Shown here piece by piece: positions 12,725-24,264 of a stretch of DNA of 64,000 nt. Position 1 is the stretch's first letter, and every line of letters starts with the position of its first letter. The notes below the pieces were generated by a model. It was given only the letters and a program-made list of their open reading frames with translations, was not told where the DNA came from and searched no databases. The stretch comes from Colletotrichum lupini (taxonomy: Eukaryota; Ascomycota; Sordariomycetes; Glomerellales; Glomerellaceae), in contig NC_064672.1 of NCBI RefSeq assembly GCF_023278565.1, forward strand, positions 558,001 through 622,000. Reading direction: 5' to 3'. Position numbers and translations under genes: made by a program.

Positions 12725-15105
12725 GAAGACAGATGAGCAAAGAACTCACACTCGCAAGTCTCACAGTCTCAATCGCAACGATGTGGGACGCCAAAAGTCT
12801 GGCAAAGGGCAGTTCTGAGTCTTGGATCAGCGCTGGGAGATGCCGGATGGGCCTGGTCATGGAGCCCCGGGGGACCAGGAACACCGCGCCGGCCACCCTC
12901 TCTGACTCTCACAGTGACAAGCGTCTTTCACCCTCCTCTCTCACACAATCTCACTTGCTCGCTTGCTCACTCACCATAGGTACGCATCGCTCATCTTCTA
13001 GGCTTCCCCACTCTAGAAACGCCACTTACCGCCAAGCAACACTGCGCCGTGGCACGCGTAGAAACTGGCAAAAAGGCATGACCGGTAAGTCAAGAGTGAG
13101 AGAAGTGTGTGAGAGTTCACCCTTCGGATGAGAGGGGGCCACCCGCGAGCCGGGAACGCCTTGGTAGCCCAACGCTTCCACATGCTATCTACGGTTACGG
13201 ACCGAAACTATCGCTTGATACCGAATCTTGAACTCCTATGGAATTCCAATGCGGACTGCGAGTAGGTAGATACTGCAAGCGCTGCTCACAAATCCGTCCC
13301 GTTTCCATGTAAAAGTCTCATTGCTCATCGCTTCTTGCCTGAATCCGTACTCGTAGGGATCTCAAGTTGCTCAGCTCCTCCTCGTCACAAACACCAGCCA
13401 GCCAGGGTCACCGCTCATACTCCAGCTCAGCTCGATGGGTGTCCCATGATGACGACGGGCATTTTTCTGCCCTAGCCTTTTTACGTCTCCACACTTTTCA
13501 TTTGCGATGCCCCCGTTTCTCTTCAGTTGCTATTGATCTTTAAAGTATCCGTACCTCGACCCTCGATGAGCCAAGACTCACCGGCGCTCGCCGTAGCGCT
13601 GGGTCGCCGGATCACAAAAACCTGCAAGACACCTGAAGAAAGAAACGGAAAAGAAGACTTCGCCCCCCAGCGGCCCTCACTAGATTGAGACTCGAGAGAG
13701 ACATCAGCCGTAAGCTAGTAGAGCTCGCTAGTTCCAATATCTCCGGTGCTGAAAGGCTGAAAGCAGCTGTGGCTTTTCCACTATCAATCACCTTGCTCAC
13801 CGGTGGCGCCTCGGTTTCTGTCTCTCCTCGCTTTTCTCCTTCTCTTGCGCTCTTTCAACTTTCCAGCTGTGTTTCTCGTGTCCGGATATGCCTCTTATCT
13901 CCCCCTCGCAAGCGCGCGCGCTCGTCACGGTCGTTTTGGTGCTTCATGCTTCTTTTCCAGACCAGGGCCGTGTCCTCGACTCGTGGACCGTGAGGTGTCT
14001 TCGCCCGTCTCTACCAATGTGCGTGTGTGCCTGTCTCTGCTGCTCACGCTCAGTGCCCACACTCAGTCCCCTACCCCGTCCATCACGCACACAACACACC
14101 TTGCACACCTCGTCCTTCTGATTCTCATCCAGCGCCTCAGCGAGTGTCTCACAATGGAGCATGGCTGCGACTCGCCCTGCTTGAGCCTGCCACAACATCA
14201 CCAAGAATGCAGAAAGGCCAAGCATCCCACCCAGGCACCCCGCAAACACGCTTGACGGGTGCTTGAACTTGGCCTCTAACCATCCCTCCGGCCCGTTGGA
14301 CCTCGTGCTTCAACGTCTTTAGCAACTCCCAAAGACCCAGCAAAACTGCTCAAAGTCTGAACAGTATCTGTCCCCTTCACTGGTGACGTTGGCAGCCATC
14401 AGTTAGCTTTTAGTGTGCCTACCATCTGCCTGCCGATCAACGGACGCTCTTTGGCTCCCTCATCTCTCACTGTGACTGAACCAATCGAAGACTACTTATT
14501 ACCCCTCCCTCATCCGAGACACTAGAGACAATCCCTCAACCCTCCGTCTGGACCATCTGAAACGCCTATTCGTCCTTGACACGCATGGCACGAACCCTGA
14601 ATTGCATACTGCAGCATTGCAGAATGCGAGCGAAGAAGGAGGGCAGAAAATAAAAACTTAATCATTAAATACCTAGGTGCTATCCGTGGATCGTCTCGTT
14701 CCAGAGAGGAGGGCATGACAGATCGTCTTCCCTCTGTCCTGCGCGTACTGACTCTTGTCATAAACTCTGATCATTGAACCGGAACCCCTCATCTTTCCCT
14801 TTCTTGCTATGTAAAATGGTATTTTGCGTATGTGCGATAGAAATCCGATGGAAGAAAACTAAGATCCAATTAGGAGACAACGCCAAGAAACGTCTCTCTC
14901 TTCCTCATCCTCTCCTCTCTCTCTCTGATTCCCCTCTCCTTCATCCCAATTCCAAAAAGGGGGAAAAGAACATTTCATCATGGCATTACCCTACGGTCGC
15001 CCGCCAGGCCCTGCTTTGCATTGTCCACAGTCTATATGGGTATTTTGCCCCCTGTCCGTACTCTCCTTTTCTAACTTCCCGGAAACCTGCCCGACAACCC
15101 TCTGT

Positions 15106-16752
15106 TTACCAGATGTCATCATCACTCCTGACCATCTCCAACGTTGGTGTCTTAGGCTCCAGCTTCTTCATCCTCTTCCGGTCAGCCTTGGTGATGAGGG
15201 ACGGCGTCATGGGCACGCAGGGCGTGAAAGGCTGGTAAGGCGAGTACGGCACCGCCATGCCAGTAGCCGGCGTGCGTGCTCCCGACGGCGACAAAGGTCC
15301 CGTGCGCGTGAACACGGTCTGTTTGGTGGTCTGCGAAGCCAGCGACGGTGAGCTCAGAGCAGGCTCGTACGCGCGCAGAGGCAGGGATCCGCCAGTGCGG
15401 ACTGCCGAAGGGGCCTTGGACCGGAACCCGGCTCCTGGCAGGGGCGAGGCGGGGAGCTGGAACGAGGATCCCGGCTTCGGAGACGAGGGTAGGGTGGAGC
15501 TGAATCGGGCGCCCGGCTTCGGGGATTGCGGGAGCCCGATGAGCGGCGCGGTCGATCGCTCCGAGACGGCGGAGTTGGGGTCCATTTCGGAGGGCGCCGC
15601 AGACGGCTTGCGGACATGACCGATGGGGATCTGGCCGCCGATCCGCTCGTCGATGCTCTGGGTGCTCTCCGGGGAGTGGTCAGGGCTGACGGGTGATACC
15701 TGGCCGTTGTGCTGGTGTACTCCGTACGGCATCTGCATCTGGCTCATGGGCACCGGGGGAGGCGGGGGCGGTGCGTACTGCCGCGGCGGTATGGCGTTCA
15801 TCTCTTGCGCCTCCTGTCTCGGGAAAGTTCCCGTCATGGGTGTCATGATGGGTGACGAAATGCTGATACCCCGGACGTTCTTGTCCTTCTTAGGAGAACG
15901 CAGCGCCGAGAAGATGGATGAAGCTCTCGACTGCTTCTTCTCTGGCTTCTCCTCTGCCAGGTTCAGGTTGCCTGGCTTGTGCTTTTCCTTCCTCAGGGAC
16001 GACTTGCTGAAGCTGGCATTCGTCGGCGTCGGTAGCTGAGGGTTGGCCGAAAGTACCGGTGACCCTTCCAGCTTGATGCCCTGAAGTTTGGCCTCCTCCT
16101 GCTCCATCACGTACTTGTACATCTCCTCAAGTTGCGTTTGCGCCATTTTCTTATCTTTGGCGACGATTCTCTGGTCCACGGTAAAGTCTATTCCGGGCGC
16201 CTGAAGCGTCGACGTTGGTGTTGGGTTGACGTAAGGGGTCTGGGGAGTTGGATATTCCGGCGTCTGGTATTCCTCGGCACCGGGATACGAAAAGTTGCGG
16301 ACGGGGCTCCGGGGAATACTCCTGGGCGAACTCGGCACCTCAAGGGTGAGTTTCGGGGGTGACTTTGGATCGTCGAGCGGCTCTTCAAGTCCACCCTCAA
16401 AGTTCACCTCGTCGTCACCGGCAGTGAGGGCCTCACGACGTTTTTTCGATAATACGAGCAACAAACCGGCGACCAGCACCAATGATACTCCGTAGGAACC
16501 GACGATGGCGCCGATCTGGTAAGGGAGATATGCAGGGTCTCTGAGAGCGTTTGCAGATGCAGGCGGTCCGTCCTCTGGTGATGGTGCGGGATCCCAATCA
16601 ATGTTCAACGGGTTGTTATTGCTGCGAGTCTCCAGGACAGACGGTGACGGGGCTGCAAGTGTGATGTGGCTGCTGCAAAAGAAGAAGTAAAGAACGAAGG
16701 TCAAGAAGTGAAGTCGAGGACACGAGTTATGACGGGCTTGGACGGGTTTCAT
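15106..16752 (-). CDS. Single-pass membrane protein with long Ser/Pro-rich tail, function unknown
   Basis: An intronless frame gives 548 residues from the ATG at 16752; the frame stays open upstream but without another ATG. A hydrophobic N-terminus (about residues 17-34) looks like a signal peptide ending in an Ala-rich cleavage region. A transmembrane helix follows at about 80-103 (GAIVGSYGVSLVLVAGLLLVL), then a basic stop-transfer KKRR. The remaining ~440 residues are low-complexity and rich in Ser, Pro and SP/TP sites, with a short helix of LEEMYKYVMEQEEAK type. The last ~40 residues (FTPCVPMTP, a KADRKRMKK basic patch, SDDDIW end) look conserved. The topology suggests a short outside part and a long cytosolic tail, as in wall-sensor or signalling adaptors, but I do not recognise a named family. 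Confidence 0.82.
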   Translation of the reverse strand: MKPVQARHNSCPRLHFLTFVLYFFFCSSHITLAAPSPSVLETRSNNNPLNIDWDPAPSPEDGPPASANALRDPAYLPYQIGAIVGSYGVSLVLVAGLLLVLSKKRREALTAGDDEVNFEGGLEEPLDDPKSPPKLTLEVPSSPRSIPRSPVRNFSYPGAEEYQTPEYPTPQTPYVNPTPTSTLQAPGIDFTVDQRIVAKDKKMAQTQLEEMYKYVMEQEEAKLQGIKLEGSPVLSANPQLPTPTNASFSKSSLRKEKHKPGNLNLAEEKPEKKQSRASSIFSALRSPKKDKNVRGISISSPIMTPMTGTFPRQEAQEMNAIPPRQYAPPPPPPVPMSQMQMPYGVHQHNGQVSPVSPDHSPESTQSIDERIGGQIPIGHVRKPSAAPSEMDPNSAVSERSTAPLIGLPQSPKPGARFSSTLPSSPKPGSSFQLPASPLPGAGFRSKAPSAVRTGGSLPLRAYEPALSSPSLASQTTKQTVFTRTGPLSPSGARTPATGMAVPYSPYQPFTPCVPMTPSLITKADRKRMKKLEPKTPTLEMVRSDDDIW

Positions 16753-18756
16753 GGTGAGGTGGTGAGGACACCGCAACTCTTTTTAAAAGTCAAATCCAGC
16801 TTTGATGATCTTACCTCCTGGAGGAGGGTCCGAAACACATTGTGATGGAGAAGTTACATGGAAAGGCACGGATATGCGGCGTACAAAGGGTATATAGCGG
16901 CTGGTGAAGTTCGGCAGTGCGTCGAGATTGGCGCTGACCGTGTGCTCTGGACTCTGACTTGCTGAACACCCAGGCACGACGCCTGCGAAGCGGTCGCACT
17001 CGCATGATGGCGACGATAAAATAGCGCCCAAAATGGCTCGTGGCTATTAATGTCGTCTGCAGAGGAGGCGGGAGCATCAAGGGCTTCCCGAGATGTGGTT
17101 GGACGGATCGACGTGATGGCAGGGGGCGTAAGCGCCGAGGATGGCTGCCGGGGGCATGATTGGATTGCTCCGTCACATCCAAGTTGATCCAACCCCGCGC
17201 CGTGCCACCCTTCATTGTCATTCAACAAGAACTCTGGCAACTCAATTCGTCCTCGCAGGGCCATAAACCATGTCCTGCCATGCCCTGCCATGGCCCCAAA
17301 CTGGTTGACCACTGAGAGTCGGAATCACCGTGGTCTGTCGTGAACAGTGGTGAAAAAAGAGGAGCGGTTCCCAGGTCAGCTGTTCAGGTGGTTCCGCCTG
17401 TCGTCCTCGCTTCTCATCCTGTCTCTCACGTCTCTTCAGTCTCGACTGTCCAAGGGGACACATGCAAAGCGAATCCAGTCCCCCAAATCCAGGCCCAAGT
17501 CCCGGCAGCGGGAAGGCCATCCCTGCATTGGCCCCATCACTATCTCGTTCTGACCGCATGAGCTGCTGCAATAGGGCACAACGTTATTGCACTGGCCTTG
17601 CCCTCTGGAGCACCGCATCACAGGCGTCCTCGAATGGGATCTCTGCCCAAGTGTGACTTCACATTGCGGGCAGCATTAAAGCGTGATGATCGTAACTTCA
17701 TCACCGTGATAGGACCGACGCTGTTCTTCTGCCATCGAGCGACATCGACCGATGGAACGTTGACTTTGTTTCTGCCCGTTCGTGCCGTTGAGTTGAGTTG
17801 AGTTGCTCCTGTTTCTCATCCACGACGGAGAGGAAAACCTTGGGCGAGCACGGGTGAATGTCCGTTCGCTTTCGGCGGGTAGCGAACAACCCTTCGCGAG
17901 TCATCAAAGCAACAACGAAGAAAACAGACTTTGTCCGAGCGATGCTTATTCGCTTTGCCCAGTGGAGCGTTCCGTGGTCCCTTACACCCTTCCAGCCGGT
18001 CGTTGCCGGTCTGGCACGTCTGGGTGTGATGGAAACGGCGGGATGGGACTCTTGATCGAAGAAACAAGAGCCAGCTTGTCGAATCAGAGCCACGCATAAT
18101 GGTTTTGGCATAGACTCTAGAGGAAGGGGGGCTGTGGTGTTCACCTCGCGGAGCTCAACCGATAAACCGTCGGCGAATGCATCCGGATCCGAGAGCAGTG
18201 TGACTGCACCGCCTATTGAAACTCGTCGATGATTGCCGCAATAGGGCATCTTTCGCCTGGGCGCTTGGAGAGCATCGAAGCAACGGAAGAAGCCAAACTG
18301 AATCGTCGGGTCACCCAGTGGCTGGGTGGGATTTGTGGTTCATGTCTCATTGGGTGACTTTGAATTCATGAGTTGAGTCGCAAGAACAAAGAAGCCATCA
18401 ACGAGAGTTTAGCGGTCCGGTATGGGAGTGTTCCCCTGCTGCTTCAGTGCGAGCTGCAGGTGGGTCGCGGAGGTTTGCGGATCTGCGGATGCACGTGCGT
18501 GGCGAGGTATCCTTGGCAGGGGCCTTCACCCACGTGAGCGATCACCTGATGTCGTGCCGGGTACACAGGTACCGCGATGTTGAGTTGGGTGCTGGTGCCA
18601 CAATCAAGCAACCGCTAGACGCGTCAACTGAGCCCTGAGACGCGACCCTCTTCATCGGGAGGCGTTAATCGAGCGGAGCATTCACTGTTGGACAGCATTC
18701 TGTATACCAATATTTGCAATTCACTTCCCTTTCCTGCCAATGATCGCCTTACGACA
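16753..18756. other. 2-kb intergenic region between divergent genes
   Basis: This is the shared upstream region of the membrane-protein gene (minus) and the Srs2-type helicase gene (plus), so both promoters should lie here. Open frames on both strands overlap each other and show no domains. No strong TATA element or repeat was seen. Confidence 0.5.
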
Positions 18757-21729
18757 ATGAACTCGTCAAGTTCGGCCCCAGGCCCAGCCGAATCCATCCT
18801 TGCGACATTGAATCCAGCACAATGTCGCGCCGTCACGTCCAAGAATGCCACCGTCGCCATCCTGGCTGGCCCTGGAAGTGGCAAGACGCACACCTTGACA
18901 TCTCGTGTCGTTTGGCTTGTGGACAATGTTGGATACGCGCCCACTGACATGATTGTCGCCACTTTCACGGTCAAGTCCGCACGGGAGATGAAGGAGCGCA
19001 TCTGCAAGGCCCTTGGAGATGACCGCGGGAAGAAGATTGTTCTCGGCACATTTCACAGTATTGCTCGCCGCTACCTGGCTGCCTATGGAAAGCGTATAGG
19101 GCTTGATGAAAAGTTCGCCATTGCCGACGATGGAGACTCGAGAGCCGTCATCCAGAGGATTTGCAAACGATTACAGCTATCAGTCGATCCTCCTGCTGCA
19201 AGATCATGGATCAGCAAGAAGAAGGCTAGGGGTGACAATCAGGCGCCAGTAAAGCGGAACGGCAAACCAGTACCCGAGAATCGCGACCTGGAAACATGCT
19301 TTCGCGAGTACCAAAGCCATCTCGAACGGTCGAATCTGCTGGACTACGACGATTTGTTGACTAAGTGTGTGGAGTTACTTCGAAAGCACCCTTCTTGCGT
19401 TGCCAACGTCCAGGCTGTACTCATTGACGAGTACCAAGACACCAATGGCATTCAGTACGAACTCATGAGGCTGTTTGCTCAGGCACGAGAACGAATAACC
19501 ATTGTGGGAGATCCGGACCAGAGCATCTACGGCTGGCGTTCCGCCGACATCAAGAACTTGTACCGTCTGCTAAAGGACTATCCCAAAGCGGACGAGATCT
19601 CCCTGGAGGAAAACTACCGCTCGTCCCAAGCAATCCTGGATGTCTCCCTGAAGGTTATCCAGCAAGACAAGAAGCGTTACCAAAAGGTCCTGTTACCTAT
19701 CCACAACAAAGGCACACGACCAGTTCTCCGGAGACTCAAGTCTTCAGCCGTGGAAGTCGAATGGATTGTGTCTGAACTCAAGAGAGCCTTGCTAATGGCC
19801 GGCAAGATGCTGACCTACGATGATGTGGCCATTCTCCTACGGTCGGCATCGCTTTCTAGGCACGTCGAATCCTCTCTAGGAAAAGCAGGCATTGCATATA
19901 AAATGGTTGGCGGATTCAAGTTCTACGACCGCGCTGAGGTCAAGGTGATTCTTGACTACCTGCGTGTCATTCACCAGCCCGACAACAACGATGCAGTGGC
20001 CCGCATCATCAATGTTCCCCGCCGCGGCGTTGGAGACACAACTATAAAGTCCCTTCTCGAGGAAGCCGAGAGCTCCAAGCTCAGTGTTTGGGTGGTGCTA
20101 AATAAGCATTGCCGGGGAGAGCGCCAGGCAAAGACGAACATCAAGAAGGCCATGGAGCAAAAGATTAGCGCAGAGCTTCTGAGACTGATTTCTGGGATCA
20201 GAAGGAAGATTGAAGAGCCTCCAACCGGGAGTCCATACTACCACTTGGTCGACCTTATCCAGAATCTGCTTTCACAGCTCAACTTCCAGAGATACCTTCA
20301 GGAGAACTACCCCGAGGAGCATGAGACGCGATGGGCCAACGTTCAGGAATTCATCAGTCTGGCGGGCGATTTTATGCGAGACTTGAACGCCACAGCTGAG
20401 GCGGATCGTCTCCCAGCGATCGATGGAGTCCAGCAGGTGCAAGAAAATGATGCCTTGGGCCGTTTCTTGGCAAACGTCTCCTTAGCGTCGGATGCGCAGC
20501 AAAAGGGAGATGCGGAGAACAAGCCGACTGTGACCATCTCAACTATTCACGCAGCTAAGGGTCTTGAATGGCCCATCGTCTTTGTACCAGCAGTGTACAA
20601 TGGATCCATTCCACACTCGAGGTCAGAGGATCTCGACGAGGAACGTCGGCTACTTTATGTGGCCATGACACGTGCGCAGACACTCCTCTACCTTAGTTGC
20701 CCAATGTACAGCTCGCAGAATGGAGGAAACGGTGGCGAGCGTACTGAGCTATCGCCTTTTATCCCATCAGAGATTCATCCGTATTTTAGGAAAACCGGTC
20801 CATCCTTTGAGCCTGGGATCCTTCAGGAGATGGGGCGCATTCTTGGAAGAGAGAAAGTTGTGCCAACACAAGACAAGGTGTACAAGGAACTGCCGCCCAT
20901 GGAACGGCCCGAGGACAACTTATGGCCCGAAAATCCGGAAGACTCTTTTGGCGAAAGGGGCGCGAGTGGGAGGAACATGCCCTGGGCACAGAGACGCCCT
21001 CGGGCACAGGCAACTTCAGCATCAGAAGAGGGCGATTCCCAGCCGATACCCACCTGGCACACTTCTACAACAATGGACAGTGCTTCCAACTTCACTCTGC
21101 CAGGCTTTACGACTGCAAGCGCGGCACGGGAGATGCTGGCTGCTGCAAGGGAGATGGCCGCATCCGCTCAGCAAAACGACTCTGGACCTCAAAAGTCCGC
21201 CGCGCCCAGAAAGGGAACGTCGAAGCGGCCGGCTGATCAGCGGAGTCTTCTGGGTTTCGTCAAGAGGACCAAATCCGATTTATCGCATACATCCTATCCC
21301 TCAACACATCGTCCAGCAGCTCCCGAGCCACGATCGATTGCTCAAGAGCTTCCAGAGTTGCCAGACTTGCACCAAGCGCAGCGCCCTGCGAATGCCATTG
21401 AGCCGGGCCTCAGCGGTCACCGACTCGGACAGGGGAGAATGCCCGCCAAACCAGTAAGACCAGCTTTCGAGGGCACCGTGGGGCCAAAGAAACACTATAC
21501 AAACTTCTCGAGCTCCCCGCCTCGAGCAAAATCTCCTGAAAAGGAGAATCAAGACATGAACGAGCCACCGCCGGTCCGGGAACGGCCGGCGAGCTGCTTA
21601 CATACGACCACGACTACGAATGGCTTTGGGGGATTCGAGCGGCCGGCGGCGTTAAAGAAGGAAGGGGGCCTTGCACCGATAGACCGGCTGAGGAAGCCCT
21701 TCAAGCCGCTGACGATTAATAGATCATGA
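18757..21729 (+). CDS. srs2: Srs2-type UvrD/PcrA superfamily 1 DNA helicase
   Basis: An intronless frame gives 990 residues from the first ATG, at 18757; the frame is open to 18688 but without an ATG. The motifs are in order: Q-motif LNPAQ, Walker A GPGSGKT (residues 38-44), GTFHSIARR, Walker B VLIDEYQD, VGDPDQSIYGWR, EENYRSS, TISTIHAAKGLEW and YVAMTRAQ. These define a 3'-5' UvrD-family helicase. In fungi this length and architecture fit Srs2, the translocase that strips Rad51 from single-stranded DNA to limit recombination at forks. The C-terminal ~250 residues are poorly ordered and contain a PIP-box-like QRSLLGFV at residues 828-835, consistent with PCNA recruitment. A bacterial origin is unlikely given the eukaryotic tail. 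Confidence 0.92.
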   Translation: MNSSSSAPGPAESILATLNPAQCRAVTSKNATVAILAGPGSGKTHTLTSRVVWLVDNVGYAPTDMIVATFTVKSAREMKERICKALGDDRGKKIVLGTFHSIARRYLAAYGKRIGLDEKFAIADDGDSRAVIQRICKRLQLSVDPPAARSWISKKKARGDNQAPVKRNGKPVPENRDLETCFREYQSHLERSNLLDYDDLLTKCVELLRKHPSCVANVQAVLIDEYQDTNGIQYELMRLFAQARERITIVGDPDQSIYGWRSADIKNLYRLLKDYPKADEISLEENYRSSQAILDVSLKVIQQDKKRYQKVLLPIHNKGTRPVLRRLKSSAVEVEWIVSELKRALLMAGKMLTYDDVAILLRSASLSRHVESSLGKAGIAYKMVGGFKFYDRAEVKVILDYLRVIHQPDNNDAVARIINVPRRGVGDTTIKSLLEEAESSKLSVWVVLNKHCRGERQAKTNIKKAMEQKISAELLRLISGIRRKIEEPPTGSPYYHLVDLIQNLLSQLNFQRYLQENYPEEHETRWANVQEFISLAGDFMRDLNATAEADRLPAIDGVQQVQENDALGRFLANVSLASDAQQKGDAENKPTVTISTIHAAKGLEWPIVFVPAVYNGSIPHSRSEDLDEERRLLYVAMTRAQTLLYLSCPMYSSQNGGNGGERTELSPFIPSEIHPYFRKTGPSFEPGILQEMGRILGREKVVPTQDKVYKELPPMERPEDNLWPENPEDSFGERGASGRNMPWAQRRPRAQATSASEEGDSQPIPTWHTSTTMDSASNFTLPGFTTASAAREMLAAAREMAASAQQNDSGPQKSAAPRKGTSKRPADQRSLLGFVKRTKSDLSHTSYPSTHRPAAPEPRSIAQELPELPDLHQAQRPANAIEPGLSGHRLGQGRMPAKPVRPAFEGTVGPKKHYTNFSSSPPRAKSPEKENQDMNEPPPVRERPASCLHTTTTTNGFGGFERPAALKKEGGLAPIDRLRKPFKPLTINRS

Positions 21730-22280
21730 GGGTATGGTCATGGCTTCTTGCTTGGACTTTTGCGGCGTTTACTGTGGGCACGGCGTTGCTCAGGTGTTGG
21801 CTGGGCATACCTCGTAGCATGATGATAGAAGAACTCTAGATATGTACATTGAACATTTCGGTTACATAAGTCCTTACCTCAGGTACTGGGCAAAAGTGAT
21901 AGGCTCAATACAAGCCCAATAGGGAAAACCAAAGTCCCCGCGACATAAGACAGGACAATATTCCTCCGAGCTGACGGACACGTCTCCACTTTTCCCGGGT
22001 GCAGTCGGCTGGGGTGTGCCACCCTCACGCTTAGGCATGTCGTTTTACGATGACTCCAGCGCATCCTTCGTAAATATGGCAGACGCTCGGGTCGTAAATA
22101 ACGGCGGACTGAGGATATAAACTCTTCGAGCGCAACGCGATAGATGAAGATAGCATTGGTATTATCAGATACGCCATCATACATACATGAGTAGCCTTCT
22201 AAGAGTAAATAAGATTTGATTCTCGATTTTTTTCTATTTTTCTTGAAATCAGGAATACGGTAACACCAAAGCCCAAAGTC
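21730..22280. other. Intergenic between helicase and small membrane-protein gene
   Basis: This 551-base stretch should hold the helicase 3' untranslated region and the promoter of the small gene at 22281. No open frame with protein-like features was seen. Confidence 0.5.
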
Positions 22281-22634
22281 ATGTCAGCGTCTACAGTACG
22301 TATCGCAACAAGGACTCTCGTCCTCCCCGCAGGTCTTCGGGGCCGGCCGCTCCAGCGCGCAGCCTTCTCCACATCGCCGTCCTGGACTGCCGGCGGTACT
22401 GCGCAGGGCAAGAACAACAGCAGCAGCAACAACGTCAACGGTAACAGCAACAAAATAGGAGGAGAAGATCCAATTGAGATCCCGGCATTCAATCTTCGAC
22501 ACATTTCTTCTAGTCCTCGGGCGCGGTTTTGGTTGATCACGGGGTTTTGTGTGATTGCGGGTGTGGAGATGTATGGATGGTATAATTTTGGGCCAAAGAT
22601 TTTGGGGTGGGAGGGGAAGGGGGAGGATGAGTGA
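22281..22634 (+). CDS. Small probable mitochondrial membrane protein, unknown function
   Basis: This intronless frame of 117 residues starts at an ATG. The first ~35 residues are rich in Arg, Ser, Thr and Leu with no acidic residues, as in a mitochondrial presequence, and the segment RAAFSTSP resembles a presequence cleavage region. A low-complexity Ser/Asn linker follows. A single hydrophobic helix lies at about residues 83-101 (FWLITGFCVIAGVEMYGWY), then a short tail with GPKILGW. The layout (presequence, linker, one helix) suggests an inner-membrane protein, but I recognise no named family. The coding call rests on the coherent targeting/membrane layout and a clean ATG. Confidence 0.65.
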   Translation: MSASTVRIATRTLVLPAGLRGRPLQRAAFSTSPSWTAGGTAQGKNNSSSNNVNGNSNKIGGEDPIEIPAFNLRHISSSPRARFWLITGFCVIAGVEMYGWYNFGPKILGWEGKGEDE

Positions 22635-24264
22635 TGCTGCTGCTGCTGCGAGCATGACTCTTATCCTGAGAGTGTTTTATTCGTACTCAAAGAGAAGTCT
22701 GGGATCGAAAATCTCTACTACTACATAAATATTGCGATAGATGCCACAGTCTAAATTGAGCACAGCGCAACCATGTGGGCGCGACATTCTTCGGCTTTCT
22801 GAGGGTGGCTTTTGATACATTGCCTTGTTCAGATGTTCTGTCTTTTTGCATCGCAGTCGTGATACGGATGTCTTATCCTAACGTTAGTACTCATCTTCAC
22901 CTATCGAGGATCATATGTTCCATCCGGACTATGTAAGTGCAGGGCAAGACTCCACCGCAGGTGACAAGAGTATTTTAGGGCGATACATCTAAAAGTATGG
23001 CACTTTATTTCAAGAGAATGTTCAACCAGAATAGGCTCACTCACGATCTAAGCGGAAGCCTGCCACGAGAAAATGCCAATGAACCCCGCCACCCACTACG
23101 GTAAGCTTGGTCAGGTCGTTAGATAAGAAGTTATACTGCCGATTGAATTTGTTAGATAGGTAGGTAATGTGAACGGTGACCTTTGCTAAGAGCTTCTTTT
23201 CGAGAAGCTTCAAGCTCATCAGGATTTGCATTGAAGATAGGCACTCAACACGCCTGCCTGGACGATTGCATGGACATGCCAGTGAGGTTTCAGTTGTTGG
23301 TAATAAAGACCTTGACATATTGCTACCACGGATACTTGGTACACATGAGTTCAGTAGATGCTTGGAAGGTCAAGGGATGTGTGTGGTAAGCTTGGAGACA
23401 CAACCAGTTCTAGAACCGAAGTCCCCGGGCCGAACCTCGAGCGGGACTGAATTGAAGTATCCGGGTATCCGTAGGCTCCAAGTCCGGGGGAATCCCCGCG
23501 TGAGCCTCCGGAAAGGCAGCCGACCATGTGCCGCATTGGGCAGGTACCTGACTAAGAGATACACGTGACTGTCATCGTGACGCCATTGATTCTGCGGCGA
23601 CTAACAGCGGGGTGGCTGGGAGGGAAATACCCAATAGAATGGCTGGAGGACGTCCCCAAGCTCCCCCAAGGACCCCAGCCGAGAGCGAAAGGTGGACCCA
23701 CTTCTGCAGGCAGGAAGCACCAGCAGCCGGTTGGGTGGGTGCGGCGCTGCGGCGTTGCGTGGTTGAGGTATGCACCTCAGGCAGTTCCGCAGTGGCCCGT
23801 GGTGAGTGCCAGCACTGAGACACCCGCTGCCGCTGCTGTTTCTGGTGCAACTTGAGGTGGATGACGCAGACACGCCGTACAGCGTACACCCGGGCGGAAG
23901 AGTCGCAAGTGCAAGTGCGCCACACGAGCAGCAGCCCACCGCACCTACCTTACCTTACCGGAGCTCCCAGAAAGCTTGCTACCTACCTTACCCCAGAGGC
24001 AGGCGCACCCGGACGGTACCTTCAGGTAGGTATCGTGTGTCACTGCAACCACCACCCAACCTCCATCCGTCCCTCTCATTCCACACCCGACATCTGCCAT
24101 CAAACCGCTCATCGTCCCTTGCTTTTTGGGTCTCTCTGCGCGACGGGCGTTTCCTTCCTCCATCTCTAATCATCGCCGCATATTTCTCAGTATTCTTCTT
24201 CTTCAGCACACTACTCTACCAGGAACCCGGTCCTAGCCGCTGAGCGGCATACACCAAGCCCACG
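22635..24264. other. 1.6-kb intergenic region upstream of NPC1
   Basis: No gene supported. Several overlapping frames in 23.5-24.2 kb are compositional. The right end is rich in CTTACC/CTACC runs (about 23945-24030) and pyrimidine tracts typical of fungal promoters, and should contain the NPC1 leader. Confidence 0.5.

Larger units (their letters stand above)
11213..15105. other. 3.9-kb intergenic region upstream of the SREBP-like gene
   Basis: No gene is supported. The many open frames are low-complexity, overlapping and without domains. The stretch holds the SREBP 5' flank and probably a long leader, then the 3' flank of the membrane-protein gene at 15106. Landmarks are a hexamer repeat at 11957-11980, a perfect inverted repeat at 12163-12188, a CCAGG repeat at 12704-12724, and a 14-mer (AATACCTAGGTGCT) present at both 12679-12692 and 14668-14681. 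AGGTACGTAT recurs at about 12151 and 12561. Confidence 0.5.
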
